NCBI GenBank assembly: GCA_021234535.1
Contig: CM037830.1
Span: 37,200,937-37,264,936, forward strand
Direction of reading: 5' to 3'
Length of the DNA stretch: 64,000 nt
Source of the DNA: Stichopus chloronotus
Lineage: Eukaryota > Echinodermata > Holothuroidea > Aspidochirotida > Stichopodidae
Shown here: in pieces, positions 12,901-26,150 of the stretch
Layout of the letters: each line of letters opens with the position of its first letter
Position numbering within the stretch: position 1 is the first letter of the stretch
The notes under the pieces: model-generated
Databases searched by the model: none
What the model was told of the DNA's origin: nothing
The model's input: the letters and a program-made list of their open reading frames with translations, nothing else
Program-made: the position numbers and the translations under genes

Positions 12901-15900
12901 ATTCTTTTTTCCTCTTGTAAGCTGTATGTAAAGGACAACTACTTTTTATCCTGTGCTTTATTGAAGCTACAGTACCATGACTGTAAAGACAATCACTTTT
13001 TTTCTCCCTTTTCAACTCTGGCTGGCTCAGTTTGCTAAATTTACAAAATTATCTTATGTTGTAGATCTTGCAAAGCTCACCTTGCACAAAAGTGATACAG
13101 ACAAAAGTGTGGTGATTATGATACAGTTCCATAATGTTTTCTTTATGTTTTAAGAATTGCACTTCCCTTTTTGATTAAAAACCCTTAAACACCAGCATTA
13201 AAATGCTATGTCCCTAAACTCTGATTTGACAGATAGTAATTTCTTCTAAATATTCTAATATTAGGATGACCAGTCTTGTAATTGTATATTCATCAGAATG
13301 CAATGACCTACTTTGTTACATAAAGCAGAAGATACTGTACCTGAAGTGTATATCAATAATTTTCTGAAGGGCACGATCAAAAACTACGTACAATGCTACT
13401 CCAGCACAGCATTTCAACATTTTATGTAACAGGAGCAAATTCTTCGACATAAATTCAGTGTTACCATTGCAGTCACACTAACTTGTCAATTTTGAATTCA
13501 TTTTGATAATTTCTCTCCTCCGCCTGGTTGATTTCATTGTTGTGTTGCAGAAGTTTCATCCTCATCTTTGCAACCTCTGAGTTGGCATTCTCTGGGAAGT
13601 TATCAGCATCCTCCAAGTTGGATCTAAATTTGTCGAGAGTCTGTGTGAGATGCTTTGCATTTTGGAGAAGATGTGACTCTGATTCTCTTGTCCTACAAAA
13701 AGATGAAAAATGAAATACAAAAATACAGTACTACAAAACCTGATGGAACATAAATGCTTGACCTACCTGACACTTTCTTTGCAGAAACAGATACTTGACA
13801 CAAACGAGGGTATCTGTAACTCATCATTTGACTACTAAATATCAATATCTCATGTAAATGTAGCAAATTTTAAAGCAGACTTGTTGGGACATCAAAACAA
13901 GATCCCGAGGACAGTATGGTTCCTTGCATGAAGACCTATTACAACCAATTTGTCCAGGCTAAGAATGCTGATCAGCAAAAAAAAACTGGTTTCATCCATT
14001 TCTAACAATTTGCCCATTTTCTCCACTCATCACAGAAAGAACCACTACCATAGTGGTAATGTGACACAACCTAAACTTGTACCATACAACCTGTAGCAAA
14101 AGCAATTTGCACAGTGTCATTTAATGGCCCACACAGCCCATTTCAGATAATGTTGTTTGGGATCTGATCATCCCAAACAACCTGAACGTCCCTCCACTAC
14201 AGTAGTAATGTGACACAACTTCAAGTTAGTTCCACACAATATGTAGAATTCTGCATGTTGCATGATTTCATAAAATGGTCCATATGGTCGAAGTTCCAGA
14301 CCCTTCCAGCATGTATGTATTTGTCCGTGTAATCTTCCAGCAGTTACGCGAATCATCTTCATGATAGACTGTAGCCTGTACAGCAGGGCTTTCGAACCTT
14401 TGTAGAGCAGTCACTACATCACCATAGGAGGTCCAAGACAGCAAACTTAGTAACTTATGTAATGGAATTAGATATTGGGCATTACCCTCACACAAGGAAA
14501 AACTTTGTCCAAGCTTTCTATCTTGAGATATTGTGTTAAAAAGTTTTTCAGGTTTTTGTCCCCATGAACTTTTGCCCAAACCAAAAGCAATACAGTACCC
14601 TTTCTCAACGTGGCAGACCTACATATTAAGTTCCCTTTTCATCCAACTTTCCCTTATTGAGTCAAAACAAATGCAAGCAAGTATCACAGATGCACTAACA
14701 TGCCAACCTGATTGCATAGGTCGTCATGCAAGGAAATAAATTTGCTAAAACCACAATTGTCACTACACATCATGTTCCGATAAATGTATTACAAGTATTC
14801 CAAGTTGGTACTTATTGCCCTTGAAGAATCAATCTGATCATTATGACAACTTATTACAACTGTAAACACACTCATCAAAAGTGAATATGTTAGAAGCATT
14901 CTGTAGCAAATGAAGTAGTGAAAATAATACAGTCAATTATTGAATCAAATACAAAGTTCCAAAGATAGTGCATCAAAGTTGTACTTTTGTTTGATAACCA
15001 ACATAACAAGTGACCATCATTAGCTTACAGTTAACAACTTACTTTGCCAAGGTTTTATGTAACTGTGTGTATTTTGCCTTCAACTGTGCAACTTTAGTCC
15101 CAGTGAGGTAACCTTGTTGGAAGAGCTGCAGAAAGAGAGGAAAAAAGATGAGAAGGTTGCAAAACACATGATGAGTTTCAACAGCAAAGCTGTCTTAACT
15201 TCCACCAAAGTACAAATATACCAGGTCTTTATCAAAAGGATAATTTAAAAAGACATATCTACACCATGTAACATCGACTAATTGAGCACCCCTTTAATGT
15301 TTTACCCTGTTAAACCCTCTATGTCACCCATTAGTCGTAGTTAGTAATGACTAATACCACTATCTGAGTGAGTGCCACTTTGCATCAACTCTCCATTGTG
15401 TGCACAAGTGTTTTCCCATCTGTGATGAAGTTTTCTCTTGAAAAGTGTTCATTAGGATTGTTCTTGGAGGACAGATAACATGAAGCAGAGCTGGGGAATT
15501 AGGAATTACTTCCCTTATTCCAAATTAACATTTGTGAATAAATATGTATCCAAAACAACCTGGTAACTAGTCACTCTTTGTGTCAATTTGTGGCATTACA
15601 ACCAAAACAACCTGAATGGCAAAATTTTCTTTGGGAATTAAGTAAAAACTTTTACTTCATTTTCAAAAGGAATTGCCATCTTAAAAGCCCTCACATCATC
15701 ACTACCAATGCAAAAGGAGTAGTTTATGTAGGGCACACATATTTATACAGTACTCACTATCTCATTATTTTAACATCTTGTTGATACATGCACAATGTGG
15801 CATGGTGGGCTCTACTACAGTTATTGAACAGTTGTGTTATTGTGGTCACTTTGTTGGTGTGACCATTTTAACTAAGAAAAATACATCAAACAATATGTGA

Positions 15901-18900
15901 AGGTACAGAAGGCTTGTGACAGAAAAAACAAAAAAAATTGACAAGCATGTGAGTGAAATAGGCCTAGGCTATGTAATTGCTGAGGTTTAAAGAGGTCATG
16001 ACATGTACACTAAAATGCTGTAAAACATGGTTTTTCTAAATATTTGAACAATTTGGTATCCAAAACTGCATGTGGTGTAATTGTGACATCAGCTAATGTT
16101 ATGTAATCAAAGTTTTGAGTTTCACAGTTGGGAGCTCCCCTTTGGAAAATCTTCGTCTTTGTAAGATGCCATATGTTGTCATATTAGGAGAAGATTCATG
16201 CGTGAGTTACCTCTTCACAATTATTCAAAATGCCTCTGCTGGCACATACTTTCATGGATTTGTTTGAAACTTGCACACAATACGTTTTAGGTAGTGGACC
16301 ACTTGGAGTATTTATTCAGGAATTTGTGGTACAAGATCCCATGTGGATCCTAGGGTCCACTTTATAAAATTGAGCAAACAGTTTCTCCTTCCACAGATTT
16401 TTATGCATAATCTTATAGGTTTGTGGCAATGATACACTGTTAGTGGTAATTTCAGAGTGTTTATGAATTTTGGTCCAAGGTCCCATGGGGCCTGTGACCT
16501 ATTTTATGAAATTCTGCAATAAGCTTCTTCTCCTGTAAATTCTCTTGCACAATGTTGATGATTTAACATGATGGTACTCTGCTAGCGACACCTTTAGGGT
16601 GATTAGAAATTGTGGGTCCAGGGCCTTAAACCCAAAATTTATGTACAAGCAAGGTGCCACTAACAGAGTATCATAATGACAAACCATCGATGTTGTACAC
16701 ACCTACGACAATCTGTAGGAAGAGAAGCGTTTTGCAGAATTCTGTGAAAAAGGCTAAAAGGCCCACACTGGACAATGGACGAAAACTCCTTTAATACCAT
16801 GAACAGATTACTAACAAAGAATCAATCATTTTTGCAAATTGTTAAGATTACACAGGTGCATGACAATCTGCAGGAATCTGTAAACTTTGTTTAACGTTAA
16901 TCAACAGAAAGAGGTTAGTATTTTGTAGTATTTCACAAGATGGACTCTAGTGTTCGTCTTGGGATTTGGACCTAAACTTCCTGAACACCCTAATGGTGAC
17001 AGTTAAGTACCAATACAACAAAGCACCAACATCATGTAAGAGAATCTGTGAGGGAAAGAAGCATCCTGCAGAATTTCTTAAAAGATACCACTAACAGGGT
17101 ATCCTCAATGACAAACCATTGAGGTCATACATGTATGGATATCTACAGAATTCCATAAAATGGGCAGTAAGAACCATATGAGACCTTGGACAAGAAGTTC
17201 ATGAACATCCTGCAGGTACCACTAATATATATCCTTATGACAACCATTGAGATTGTACATGGCAATCTGTAGGAGGAAAAGTATCTTGAAGAATTTTATA
17301 AAGAAGACCATAGGGTACACATAGGACCTTGCACCAAACCTTTCCAGACACAACCAAATGGCCCAGTACCCAAGAAATATTGTGTGGAAGTTTGAAACAA
17401 ATCCATGAAAGCATGTGCATGTAGAAGCATTTTGAATTATTATGGAGCAATAGTTAGTGCATGAAAGGGTTCCTACTAAGGTCATAATTAAGCTGCTTTG
17501 TATATAAAGAAAGTGTATTTAAAAAATGTATTTTTGGATATCAATTTGTCCAAATATTTAGAAAATCCAGTTTCCAGTAACTGGTAGTTTTAATCTACTG
17601 TAATGACCTCTTTACACTGAGTTTAGGCCCCTAGATCAGAGATTGGCTGCCACATCATTACGCCAAGTAAAAAAAACTAGTTTATTGTCCTAACTTTTCA
17701 AAAAATATGGGTGTGCGGGCCTTTTTTTTTTTACACACAGGAATCCAAAAGGCTTGTTGGCAGAACAGCAAACTGTTTCATCACTGTATCAATGAGTGCT
17801 ACTTGGAGAGATGATTTCTGCCATCAGGACATTTTTTTTAAAATCCTACTTTTGAAAGTAAAAACATTTGTGCCGGAAGAAGAATGCGTGCAAGCATGCA
17901 CCAGAAACTAGTATTTGTTTTAGGGAAATCTTTTTGTTATGGTGATCTATCATGGAAAGTTTGTGACAGTTCTACAAAAGTCAGAACGTTCAATTATGAA
18001 TCAGTTTTATCTTAAATGAAGATGTATTCATTGCGATGAAAAATTAGGTCACTGAAGGCGAAATATTCCCCTTCTTAACATCCCAAAACAAAGTTAGCTA
18101 CTTCCAAGGTGCATGTCAAGTGCACCTGCCCTTGACGTAGTGTAAAAATGATAGAAATGGTGGTGTACTTCATTATTAATCGAAGCCCATAGCTTCGATT
18201 CTTGGATTTACTCAACCCGTTGTGTTTTCTTTTTCATCATTTTCATCTGCGTTGCTGCCTACAAAGAGTTCTTGCGCACACACATGAAATGCAGATTCAC
18301 TGTGAATGTGAACAGTGACGCAGACATTTCTGTTGCTTTATCAAGTGCTAATTGCCATTTTAGCCTGCTTGCAAGACCCTTTGAATTTTATCATAGTGTG
18401 TAACATCGAGTACCTTTAGACATTTTACCGACTTTCACTCAGGGAAAATAGGGTATTGAATTGGATTGTTTCAAGTCGTTTCCACCTACCCAGAATCACT
18501 CTGTCCATGCTACAATCTTGGACAAAATACCTTGGGACACCCCGCGCCCCGGTTCAATGTTGGCTATAGGATTGCTGTTCAAAGGGTACATTCACTTCTA
18601 TAGCGCAACATTGGAAAGGGGCGCAAGGTTTCATGTTATCCTCTCACCTAAAATTCAGTATTATATTTGCAACATACGACAAACTGTCCCAACAATTTTG
18701 TCCAAGATTGTCTGAGAATTTTGACGGGTTAGAAGCATGCGAGGGGCACAGGAAAAATCATCAATTTGAAATAAGTTAAACGGCAAAATGGGGGTGATAT
18801 TCCTTGCAACAAGAAACATCAGCAGTGCATGTTCAGCATGTTTGGGGAGTATATTGAAGTTGGTTTACTGTAATAATATTATTGTGTGAATGTTGGCAAG

Positions 18901-21444
18901 GTTATTAAGGAGTAAAGGGAGGAATAAGTCAGTCAAATTCATGTATTTGCACTAAATATGCTGAAGAAAATGCAGTCATTGGGGAGGTAACATCATAACT
19001 GCAATGCATCTTGTCGACCAGGAAACTACTTTAAAACATTTTGTATGATACAAATGACGTACTTTCGGCTCAAACTCTGATATTGAGACATATACCGAAG
19101 AAAAAAAAACACACAAAAACAAAAAGACACCCCCCAAAAAAAACTAACATGTTATTGGTTCGTTGAAGAAGATCGATGTATATGTGTTATTTATTCAAAT
19201 TGTTTACAGTGATGACGTGGTGTCTGGTATTAAAGTAACTACGCTTAATGACTATTATGACTGACTTTATTACTGATCATTATACAGAATAAACCCCTAA
19301 AATGCAAATTTAATACATGTTACGTTTGCTCATATTCACATAACAGTGATGTTGTGGCACCCATTCTATTGTACCATACATGGTGCACTGTAATATGTCA
19401 GCCCCTTTAAGCAGTTTCAGCGGACTTCAGAGTACATATTTGTTGTTAGAGCTATATCATTATGTTAATATACATACATATATTACCTTATTTTATATAT
19501 GAATGAATAAAATGAGAAGTTGACAGACAATTGAGTTTATGAATGGATAATTGAGCAGTGAAAAACACTATGGTCATGCCATGAATCGAACCTCGGCCTC
19601 CCCATCCAAGCTGACTTACACCTAACAACAGCGTCCGACAGTATAGGTTAATGAAACCCACGTTCTACCAAATGTTTTGACAGGAAAATTTAAGCAACCC
19701 GAGGGAAAATTGCGTAGATCACAAGACTGAACATAACATATGTTACCAGCTTCATGCAATGTAAAAACTGCAGTCACAAATCTTGATTTAGCGGCCAAAA
19801 ATGTAAAAAACCAGCCTTTACTAACGTTCTACCATCATTTTAATATTAAGCTGAATCTACAGTTCTGACTTTAACGCATTTTGGTAGAGCGTGGAGCTAC
19901 TTCAGAATATATTATAACCTGGATTCCTCCCAGCATTCTACAATTGCAGTAACACTCCTGTTGCAATGCAATGCAACAGCTGCCCATCAATGTTATTTCT
20001 AAGAGCAATTATTTCTGTCCGCATACCAAACCATGAAACAATCTCTTCATTTATGATCACTCCTTTCCATCAAAACATATACAAATAAACCCCCAAAATT
20101 CAAATTAAACTTGTTATGTTCATAGTCGAAATTCAGAATACTTTCATTTGAAAATCCCCAGACCCATGGGCCCCGATAACTAATTTTTATGATGCACCTT
20201 GTCCAAAAATGTTCAATTTTCTGTCAAAATTTTGCTCCAAAATTGCTTCAAAAAAACTCAGACAATCTTGGACAAAATACCTTGGGACACCCCGTGCCCC
20301 CGTTCAGTGTTAGCTATTGGATAGCTGTTCAAAGGGTACATTCACTTCTATAGCGCAACACTGGAAAGGGGCGCGGGGTTTCATGTTATCCTCTCACCTA
20401 AAATTCAGTACTATATTTGCAACGTACGACAAAGTGTCCCAACAATTTTGTCCAAGATTGTAGCTTCAAACCGGTACTGACCGTCAGCACAATCAGCCTG
20501 CTAGTCGTAGGTACTGTTGTAAATATCGCATATGTACACCGTACCACCACGCCATGACAAGTGTTATCGTGGTCTTCCCTCTGTTCCCTTCACTACTTGA
20601 TGAAATAGTCCTATCTTTACGGACAGAATCGTTGCTGGTGGAGTATATTAGGCTTAGCATTACTTCCGCTACAGTTTGAAACGAGTTTGTAGGTTAATTT
20701 AAATGCAAGCATGACTTGGCATGTCTGAGTTTTCTTCCATGGTAGTGGTGTTTCGCACGGATTGTGGAGCCATGTATACGTGGCTGTACGCGCGTGCCAT
20801 TGTACCATCTAGGTCAGGCCTACTTGTGTTACAGTTTATTGATCTCACTGTAGCTCGTACCCTAAGCCGTACGTGTTACAGGGCTGATCTGCCATCAGAG
20901 GTGCAGTGTTCATCTCCATAGTCCAAATGGGCTTCAATGTACTTGCTTGCAAGTTCAATTCTTCTAGTTTCAATCTGCCAAACCTTAGCTATTAAAAGTT
21001 GTGATTTGTGAATGTTAGGCTAGGCACACTTGACGGGCCCACACAGTCAATGGTTAAAGTAACAGATTTCAAGGTATAGTTCCTACCAGATTAGGTCAAA
21101 TTATATTAAAAAGAACCCCAGACAAACTTAAATAGGATTAGTAAATACATAGGAATTTTGAACTTCTAGCTGATAGAATTTCCAAGGGTTTTACTTTAGA
21201 TGGGCGAAATTTTATACATCGATGATACAACAACAATAAGGTGTGTGTTTATTTAGCGCACATCATTTTAGAGATTATCACTAGCTCGTGGCAGACATAC
21301 CTCATCAAGACATTGAAATGCAGGACTTGCTGAGACTTCAACTTGGCCCTCCTCTTGCAGAATCACCTTTGGTGCAAGTGGTGCAATGGCTGGCTCATAT
21401 GGCTCATCATCACTACTCTCAGCTGTGCTCATATCTTCAGACAT
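3978..21444 (-). CDS. CCDC146: CCDC146, coiled-coil centriole/axoneme protein (16 coding exons)
   Basis: Coding exons in transcript order: 21444-21301, 15125-15043, 13692-13483, 12921-12613, 12249-12022, 11625-11466, 10935-10813, 10352-10093, 9633-9469, 9010-8786, 8246-8111, 7749-7657, 7279-7151, 6471-6334, 5717-5469, 4181-3978. All junctions are GT-AG, the phases agree and the sum is 2856 nt (951 aa plus stop TAG); human CCDC146 is 955 aa. Recognisable blocks include an acidic N-terminus ([14 protein letters not shown]), [72 protein letters not shown], and the hallmark C-terminus with [18 protein letters not shown] and [15 protein letters not shown]. It is almost entirely heptad-rich coiled coil, with no signal peptide or membrane segment. 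The family (Chlamydomonas MBO2) acts at centrioles and axonemal microtubules and is needed for sperm flagella. The start is the first ATG aligning with the acidic N-terminus; an upstream in-frame ATG (21498) is possible but has no homology. Intron 1 is 6.2 kb and full of repeats. Confidence 0.95.
5905..6080 (+). repeat. tRNA-derived SINE in CCDC146 intron 14
   Basis: An A box (TAGTTCAGTTGG, 5913-5924) and a B box (GGTTTGGATCC, 5957-5967) are spaced as in tRNA genes, followed by an A/T-rich tail. No complete tRNA cloverleaf can be drawn, so a SINE head fits better than a tRNA gene. It lies antisense to CCDC146, between exons 14 and 15. Confidence 0.65.
9060..9300. repeat. Degenerate (TGAA/GGAT) tetranucleotide microsatellite
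   Basis: Imperfect tetranucleotide runs (GATGGATGGATGG, GAATGAATGA, AATGAATGAA) fill CCDC146 intron 9 (9011-9468). On the minus strand this produces a spurious Ile/Phe/Ser-rich frame that is not coding. Confidence 0.7.
14040..14225. repeat. Duplicated motif with an 11-bp hairpin, CCDC146 intron 2
   Basis: Two near-copies of a block ending in AATGTGACACAAC lie about 150 bp apart (near 14043 and 14194). Between them sits a hairpin with perfect arms TTGTTTGGGAT and ATCCCAAACAA (14153-14163 and 14170-14180). This is probably a decayed foldback or MITE fragment. The rest of intron 2 shows nothing else I can name. Confidence 0.5.
15960..17630. mobile_element. 1.7-kb foldback element with internal subrepeats
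   Basis: The outer arms are inverted copies. The block at 15961-16070 (AGGTC, then TTTTCTAAATATTTG, then TATCCAAAA) reappears reverse-complemented at 17520-17630. The block at 16215-16280 (TTCAAAATGC, CATGGATTTGTTT, ACACAATA) reappears inverted at 17383-17440. Inside, the right arm carries diverged subrepeats at irregular spacing, marked by GACAATCTGTAGG-like and GACAAACCATTGAGG-like strings near 16680, 16860, 17110, 17240 and 17263. The left arm has the same material in opposite orientation. There is no ORF, and it sits in CCDC146 intron 1. The build resembles Foldback-type elements; the superfamily is not determined. Confidence 0.65.
18513..20460. mobile_element. Composite TA-flanked element, copy 1 (CCDC146 intron 1)
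   Basis: The 1948-bp element is bounded by TA at 18511-18512 and 20461-20462. Each end is a 198-bp unit in direct orientation (18513-18710 and 20263-20460). Each unit itself starts with CAATCTTGGACAAAA and ends with the exact inverse TTTTGTCCAAGATTG. The inner unit edges are followed or preceded by TCTGAG and CTCAGA, which are also inverse to each other. The 1.5-kb core has no meaningful ORF. On its minus strand it contains a tRNA B-box-like GAGGTTCGATTCA near 19590. It looks like a non-autonomous element made of two MITE-like ends that move together with a core. A second full copy is at 42196-44157. Confidence 0.75.
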
Positions 21445-22473
21445 GATGAACTGTATTGAATTATGAACAAAGTAAGTGGACACAATATCAAAGGGCATGC
21501 AAATTATTGTCTTACGTTAAACTGGCTTGACTAATATCTACAAACAGACTGTGTCAATTGTCATCATACTACACTACAGTAATCATGGAGCTGAACTGGC
21601 GTTTCGCAGAACTGGTCTAATATACGATTTCCGTTGACGTATGTTGGGCCGGACGTATAGCAGTTTTCTCAAGATTTAAGCGATTTAATAATAACATGAT
21701 CATGTTCTCACACATCATTCTGTCAAGCTGGACGAAGAAAGCTTACAGTAACATTACTTACAAAAAATGTACGTTCTACGCAGTGCTTTTCAGTTGGACA
21801 TCACCGTAGAGTTTACCATTCTCCGAGATTCGCCATAAGGCCTAGACCCGGGAGAGCAGTACTAGTGATCGTTGTCATGGCAAAGTCAACTTTGTGCTAA
21901 ATACAAGCACGTTGATTGGTTGACATGGAAAGGATCATGGAGTCGGCCGGAGATTGCCCAACCAGACGTATTGTCTAAAATGCTGCAGGTACTTCTGCAT
22001 ATACATATATACAGACAGGGGGGCAGACATCAGCAACATATCGGACCCGAATTCCTGGAAAATAACGCCGGAGGTGTTGTTTTTAGTGCTTTTTGTTTAT
22101 GTACGTCACTCTATTCCTATATCTGATCTTAGTTATCTTGATATAAATCATGGGCGTCGTCTGGAGGGACAGAGGACATGTCACCCACATTTTGAGAGAA
22201 GAGAGCACTAACCACATTCTCAGTGGAAGTGAAAGTTTCCTAACTTGTGTTCTAAAAATAAAGAAAATTTAGACCTAATGGGAAGACTGGGAAGTGGTAA
22301 TTCCTCTAGTCTACGGGAAAGGTATTTTTGAGCCTTTAACCAGGGAGGGGAAATTTAAGTAAGTTCCTAGCATACTTACCGAAGGAGACCAAGAGGCAGG
22401 AGATGCGATGTTTCGTACGAAGAAAATAAATTCAAGAGGATTTTATAGGGCTGGCAATAATTAACTGATGTAC

Positions 22474-22640
22474 AGTGGCGTAGCGAGCAAGGGGGGACAG
22501 GGGGAAGATTGCCCTCCCACAGAAATTTTGAGGACGCGATGATGTTGAAAAATAAAGGAGAGCCAAAAAAAAAAAACGACGAGAGGACGGAGGGATGATT
22601 AATTGAGGGAGTTGGGGGGCCTGGGGAACTTCCAGGCTTC
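22474..22640. repeat. GTGGCGTAGC-type interspersed repeat fragment
   Basis: It starts with CAGTGGCGTAGCGAGCAAGG and continues through a G-rich and then A-rich stretch. Related strings (GGGGCATAGCCAGG near 59680 and the inverse CCTTGGCTACGCTCCTGAG near 60255) bound another decayed repeat in the window, so this is a dispersed family end. The class is not assigned. Confidence 0.45.
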
Positions 22641-23529
22641 ACAAGTGTGATCTTAAGCCTATATGACATTGAAAACTAAGATGACCCAATGTACAACGCG
22701 ATTGAAACAAGGTGTTCATAATGGTGTGAAATCATTTCAAGATTCGAGGTTTCGATTGGCCATGACATGCGCCTGTTGCTTATATGCAGTACTTACAGCT
22801 AGGGGATGGAATCCCTGGCAGCATAAAGGTCAGCATATTTATTTTTCCCCGGCCGGTCCCGAACAATCAATCAAAACCTTGGATATTAATGATGCCATAG
22901 ATTCTAAAAGCAATGTTCCACTATTTTTTTTTCAACTCTAACGCTGAGTTGAAAAAATAAATAAATTCCCAAAAAAGTATTGGTTGTCAAGGCCAAATAA
23001 AGCCGTTGAAAATACGAACCAATATTCTGTCATATTACTTTTCATCACTTCTGTCATAATTATTATTTAAAGCAAGTCAATTCTACTACTTAAAAGTACG
23101 TCAGTCTAAAACAAGATGAAAATGTACCACTACGGGGTCATGCAACAAGCTCATGTATTACCCTGGCGTTCACCCCCCCCCCCCCAAAAAAAAAAATCAA
23201 ATCCGGTTCTGCGTCGCTTGCATTATATAATGTTCAACCGTCTACCCCAATTTTCATTTTTATTTTCAAGCTTAAAATGGGTTAGTGTCAACCAGAAAAA
23301 TAGTGGAGTCTAAATGTACGTTTAGCACCCCCTCCCTACTATTTGCAAACTGTTCCAAGAATGAATGAAACGAGCTGCATGATTCAAAGTGGAAATGTGT
23401 TATTCAAAATGAAAGAGATAGAGTAAATTATGGTTCTTGTATCATCTTAACCCATCTGATACGTATTACCATTTTTCATACATTGATTCCTATCTCATTG
23501 ATTGAGAAACTGCAGGCATGAAATCCCTA

Positions 23530-26150
23530 TTTCAAGACTGGGTACATGACACTTGGGAAACCCGGTAAGTGCCGTTTCCGGCCATCTGGGGGGTTTGAAA
23601 AACCAAAAATTTTCATATCTCTAAGGGCCAACAGATAGTGGCGCTCCGCTTTGATAGTCCTGCCGGCACTCAGCCCCCTACAACACTTTTTAACTTCAAT
23701 TTTAGGTTCATGGATACAGGTGGGCCAATTGGAAAAAGTAAATTTTGCACCATGATTGGACAACTACGAAGGACAAACGTAATCCTTTTTAGGCAAAGGG
23801 AAGGGGGGGGGGAGGGATCTCTATCCTTTTAGACCTCTCCTCATGCCATGTGGGCTTACCTGTTGACTGACTGATTTGAAATCTTGGCTCGCGGACACCC
23901 CCTCCCCTTAAACCCCTCCCCCAGGACAACGGTTAAATGCGGGGACGATGAGTCGATTTTGCCAAATCAAAAAAAAAAAAAAAAACGTGGATACTTCCCT
24001 GTTAATTAAGACAATAGCCGTCACACTATATAACTGCGGAGCCCCACCATCAGCTGGTACGTAGGGCACGAGAGAATTTTTGATAAACACACTTGCCAGA
24101 TTGCAGGGAATGGTGCTTCGCCGATTCATTTTCAACCTGACAAATTTCATTAAATGCATGGACTTTCAATACCTTTGACACTATCTAAGAGGAGTGCCAG
24201 TTGGTGGGTAGCGTACTAGCACGTTTTGACCAAAGTATGCTAGACTGTAGTAAATGTCACTTTTTGCACGTATTTCCCCAATATTTCAAGGGGGAATGGG
24301 ATATATTAGGCCCATTCGCACTGGACTCTGCTGAGAAGGTTTCGATTTGAAAACTAATATGTGAGGGAGAAATGCTGAGCTGAGTACCATCAGATACTAT
24401 CTAAGCAGAGCACCACCATTAGTTGGTGTGGAACGTACAAGAACATTTTTGGTTTTACACTCCTCCCCTACCAGATGACAGGAATTGGATATAACGGGTT
24501 TACTAACAAAAATATCAAGCCTTGCAATTAGGATTTCAGCTCAGCACTTTCTAAATTAATGAGAAAAATCAATTTATGAAAAATAGTACTATATATCAGA
24601 TGGGTTGACACGAGTCGGTCCAGATATTTCGAAAAGGGGAGGGGGATGGCTGAAATTGAAGAAAGCGGAGGAACTATGACAAAACTGTCCCACGGTGGAG
24701 CGTCGAAAGTTGGTGGGGAGCGTACAAAAAGATGGTAAAAGTACCCTTTTAGATCGCCGGAATCGCCCTTCCCAGGCTCCGCAACTCAGCTTTTGAAAAT
24801 GTGAGTCAGTGTTCTCTAAGACGGAAAACAGACTGTTCCAGCATTTTTTGCAGTTTCCATTCAAATCGTCGGAACCAGTGGCGTCAAAAGGTTTGCTTGT
24901 GACGGATCAAGAGAGTCAACGTGTTATCAGTTGCGTATCTATATAGAACTTTGGTTCTTCCGTTAACTGTAACAAGAATGATGAAATCATGGCGGATCTT
25001 TCTAAACAAAGTTACAGTGTGATATGGTATTTTAGCCTGGTCCTTAAAGACACTTGGGTGCCAAGTATTTGAACTAGACGAAAGGGGGCAGAAAATTGGA
25101 GCAACACTATCTAAACTGAGGGCCACCATCAACCACAAACAAACACTGGTCCCTTAGATCACCACCAAAAATTGCACTTCTCACACTCAGAAAGTAAGCT
25201 CCAGGAAATATTTTCTCATTAGGCTTCGAAAACACACACACACGCACGTGTTACTTTCGTGCGTATCCATGTTTCTACCCCTTTGACATGCCTTTGACAT
25301 ATTATTATAACACTCTCTGTTGTGGCCAAGGCAAGGGAAAACCCCGTGGATATTTACTAAATATCACCCGAGGCTCGTGTATTTGGTATTGTTGTATCAA
25401 ACCTTAGAACCTCCTCGGTTGCATCATAAGTTTTGAAAAGCCCAGTTAAATATTCTCCTAGACTAACATTATGTTTATTTTCCAGCCTTTGTAGGGTTTG
25501 GGTTGGGGACGCCTGGATAGCTCCCTCCCTTCCGCTGTTGATATAATACAAAAATCATATTGAATTATATATCGTTAATTATTCACCTTCTATTTTTGTT
25601 AACATTGTCCGTCATTCCATCTATCAACTTAAATGGAAACTGAAAACTCCAAATGAAATATTCTCGAAAAGGGCAATTTCAATATGAAGCCGCCCAAATC
25701 TCTTACAAATATGTCAAAATAGCCACCTATAAAACCTCATGCTGGTAGCTCTGACGGCACTTCTTCAACCAGTGCTTCCACTTTTCAGGGATCTTGGAGA
25801 CGGGGTTGAGGGGTAGGTGGTGAGAGGTTATTTATCGCCCTGAGTATTTTTCATTGTGGGGATCCTCTTCTCCAGTAAAAGTATTAGTATATAATTTACT
25901 GGACCGTTGAAGAGTATTTTCCGGCCTAAGTTACAAATTCCCGTCCCCAGGTCCACTTAACTTTAGTTGAAACACATGGTAAATATTATGGAGCGGAGGA
26001 CACAACTTTAGTCCCCCTCTTCTGTCCTCATGAGGATCTGAGCCCCCAGTCCCGAACAACTTCCTGTTCTGCCGCCACTGGAGACACTTTTGGAAAATGT
26101 ACGAGACTAAGCGGAACGCCACCATCAATTGGCGAATGGTTCATAAGGTC
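23530..26150. repeat. Cluster of diverged copies of one dispersed repeat
   Basis: The same consensus recurs in varying states of decay: CTATCTAAG, CGGAGCGCCACCATC, GTTGG, then AACATTTTTGGTTTT, then CCAGATGGCCGGAA. Copies are near 23560-23670 (inverse), 24020-24080, 24180-24240, 24395-24480, 24670-24790, 25105-25170 and 26105-26150. Another lies at 59720-59830. No coding frame is shared, so this is probably a non-coding portion of a transposon or a non-autonomous element repeatedly inserted or duplicated here. Confidence 0.55.

Noticed and set aside
18513..20460. Ordinary LTR retrotransposon (TRIM)
   Set aside because: The terminal repeats begin CA and end TG, carry internal TIRs and are flanked by TA. 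No primer-binding site or polypurine tract was seen.
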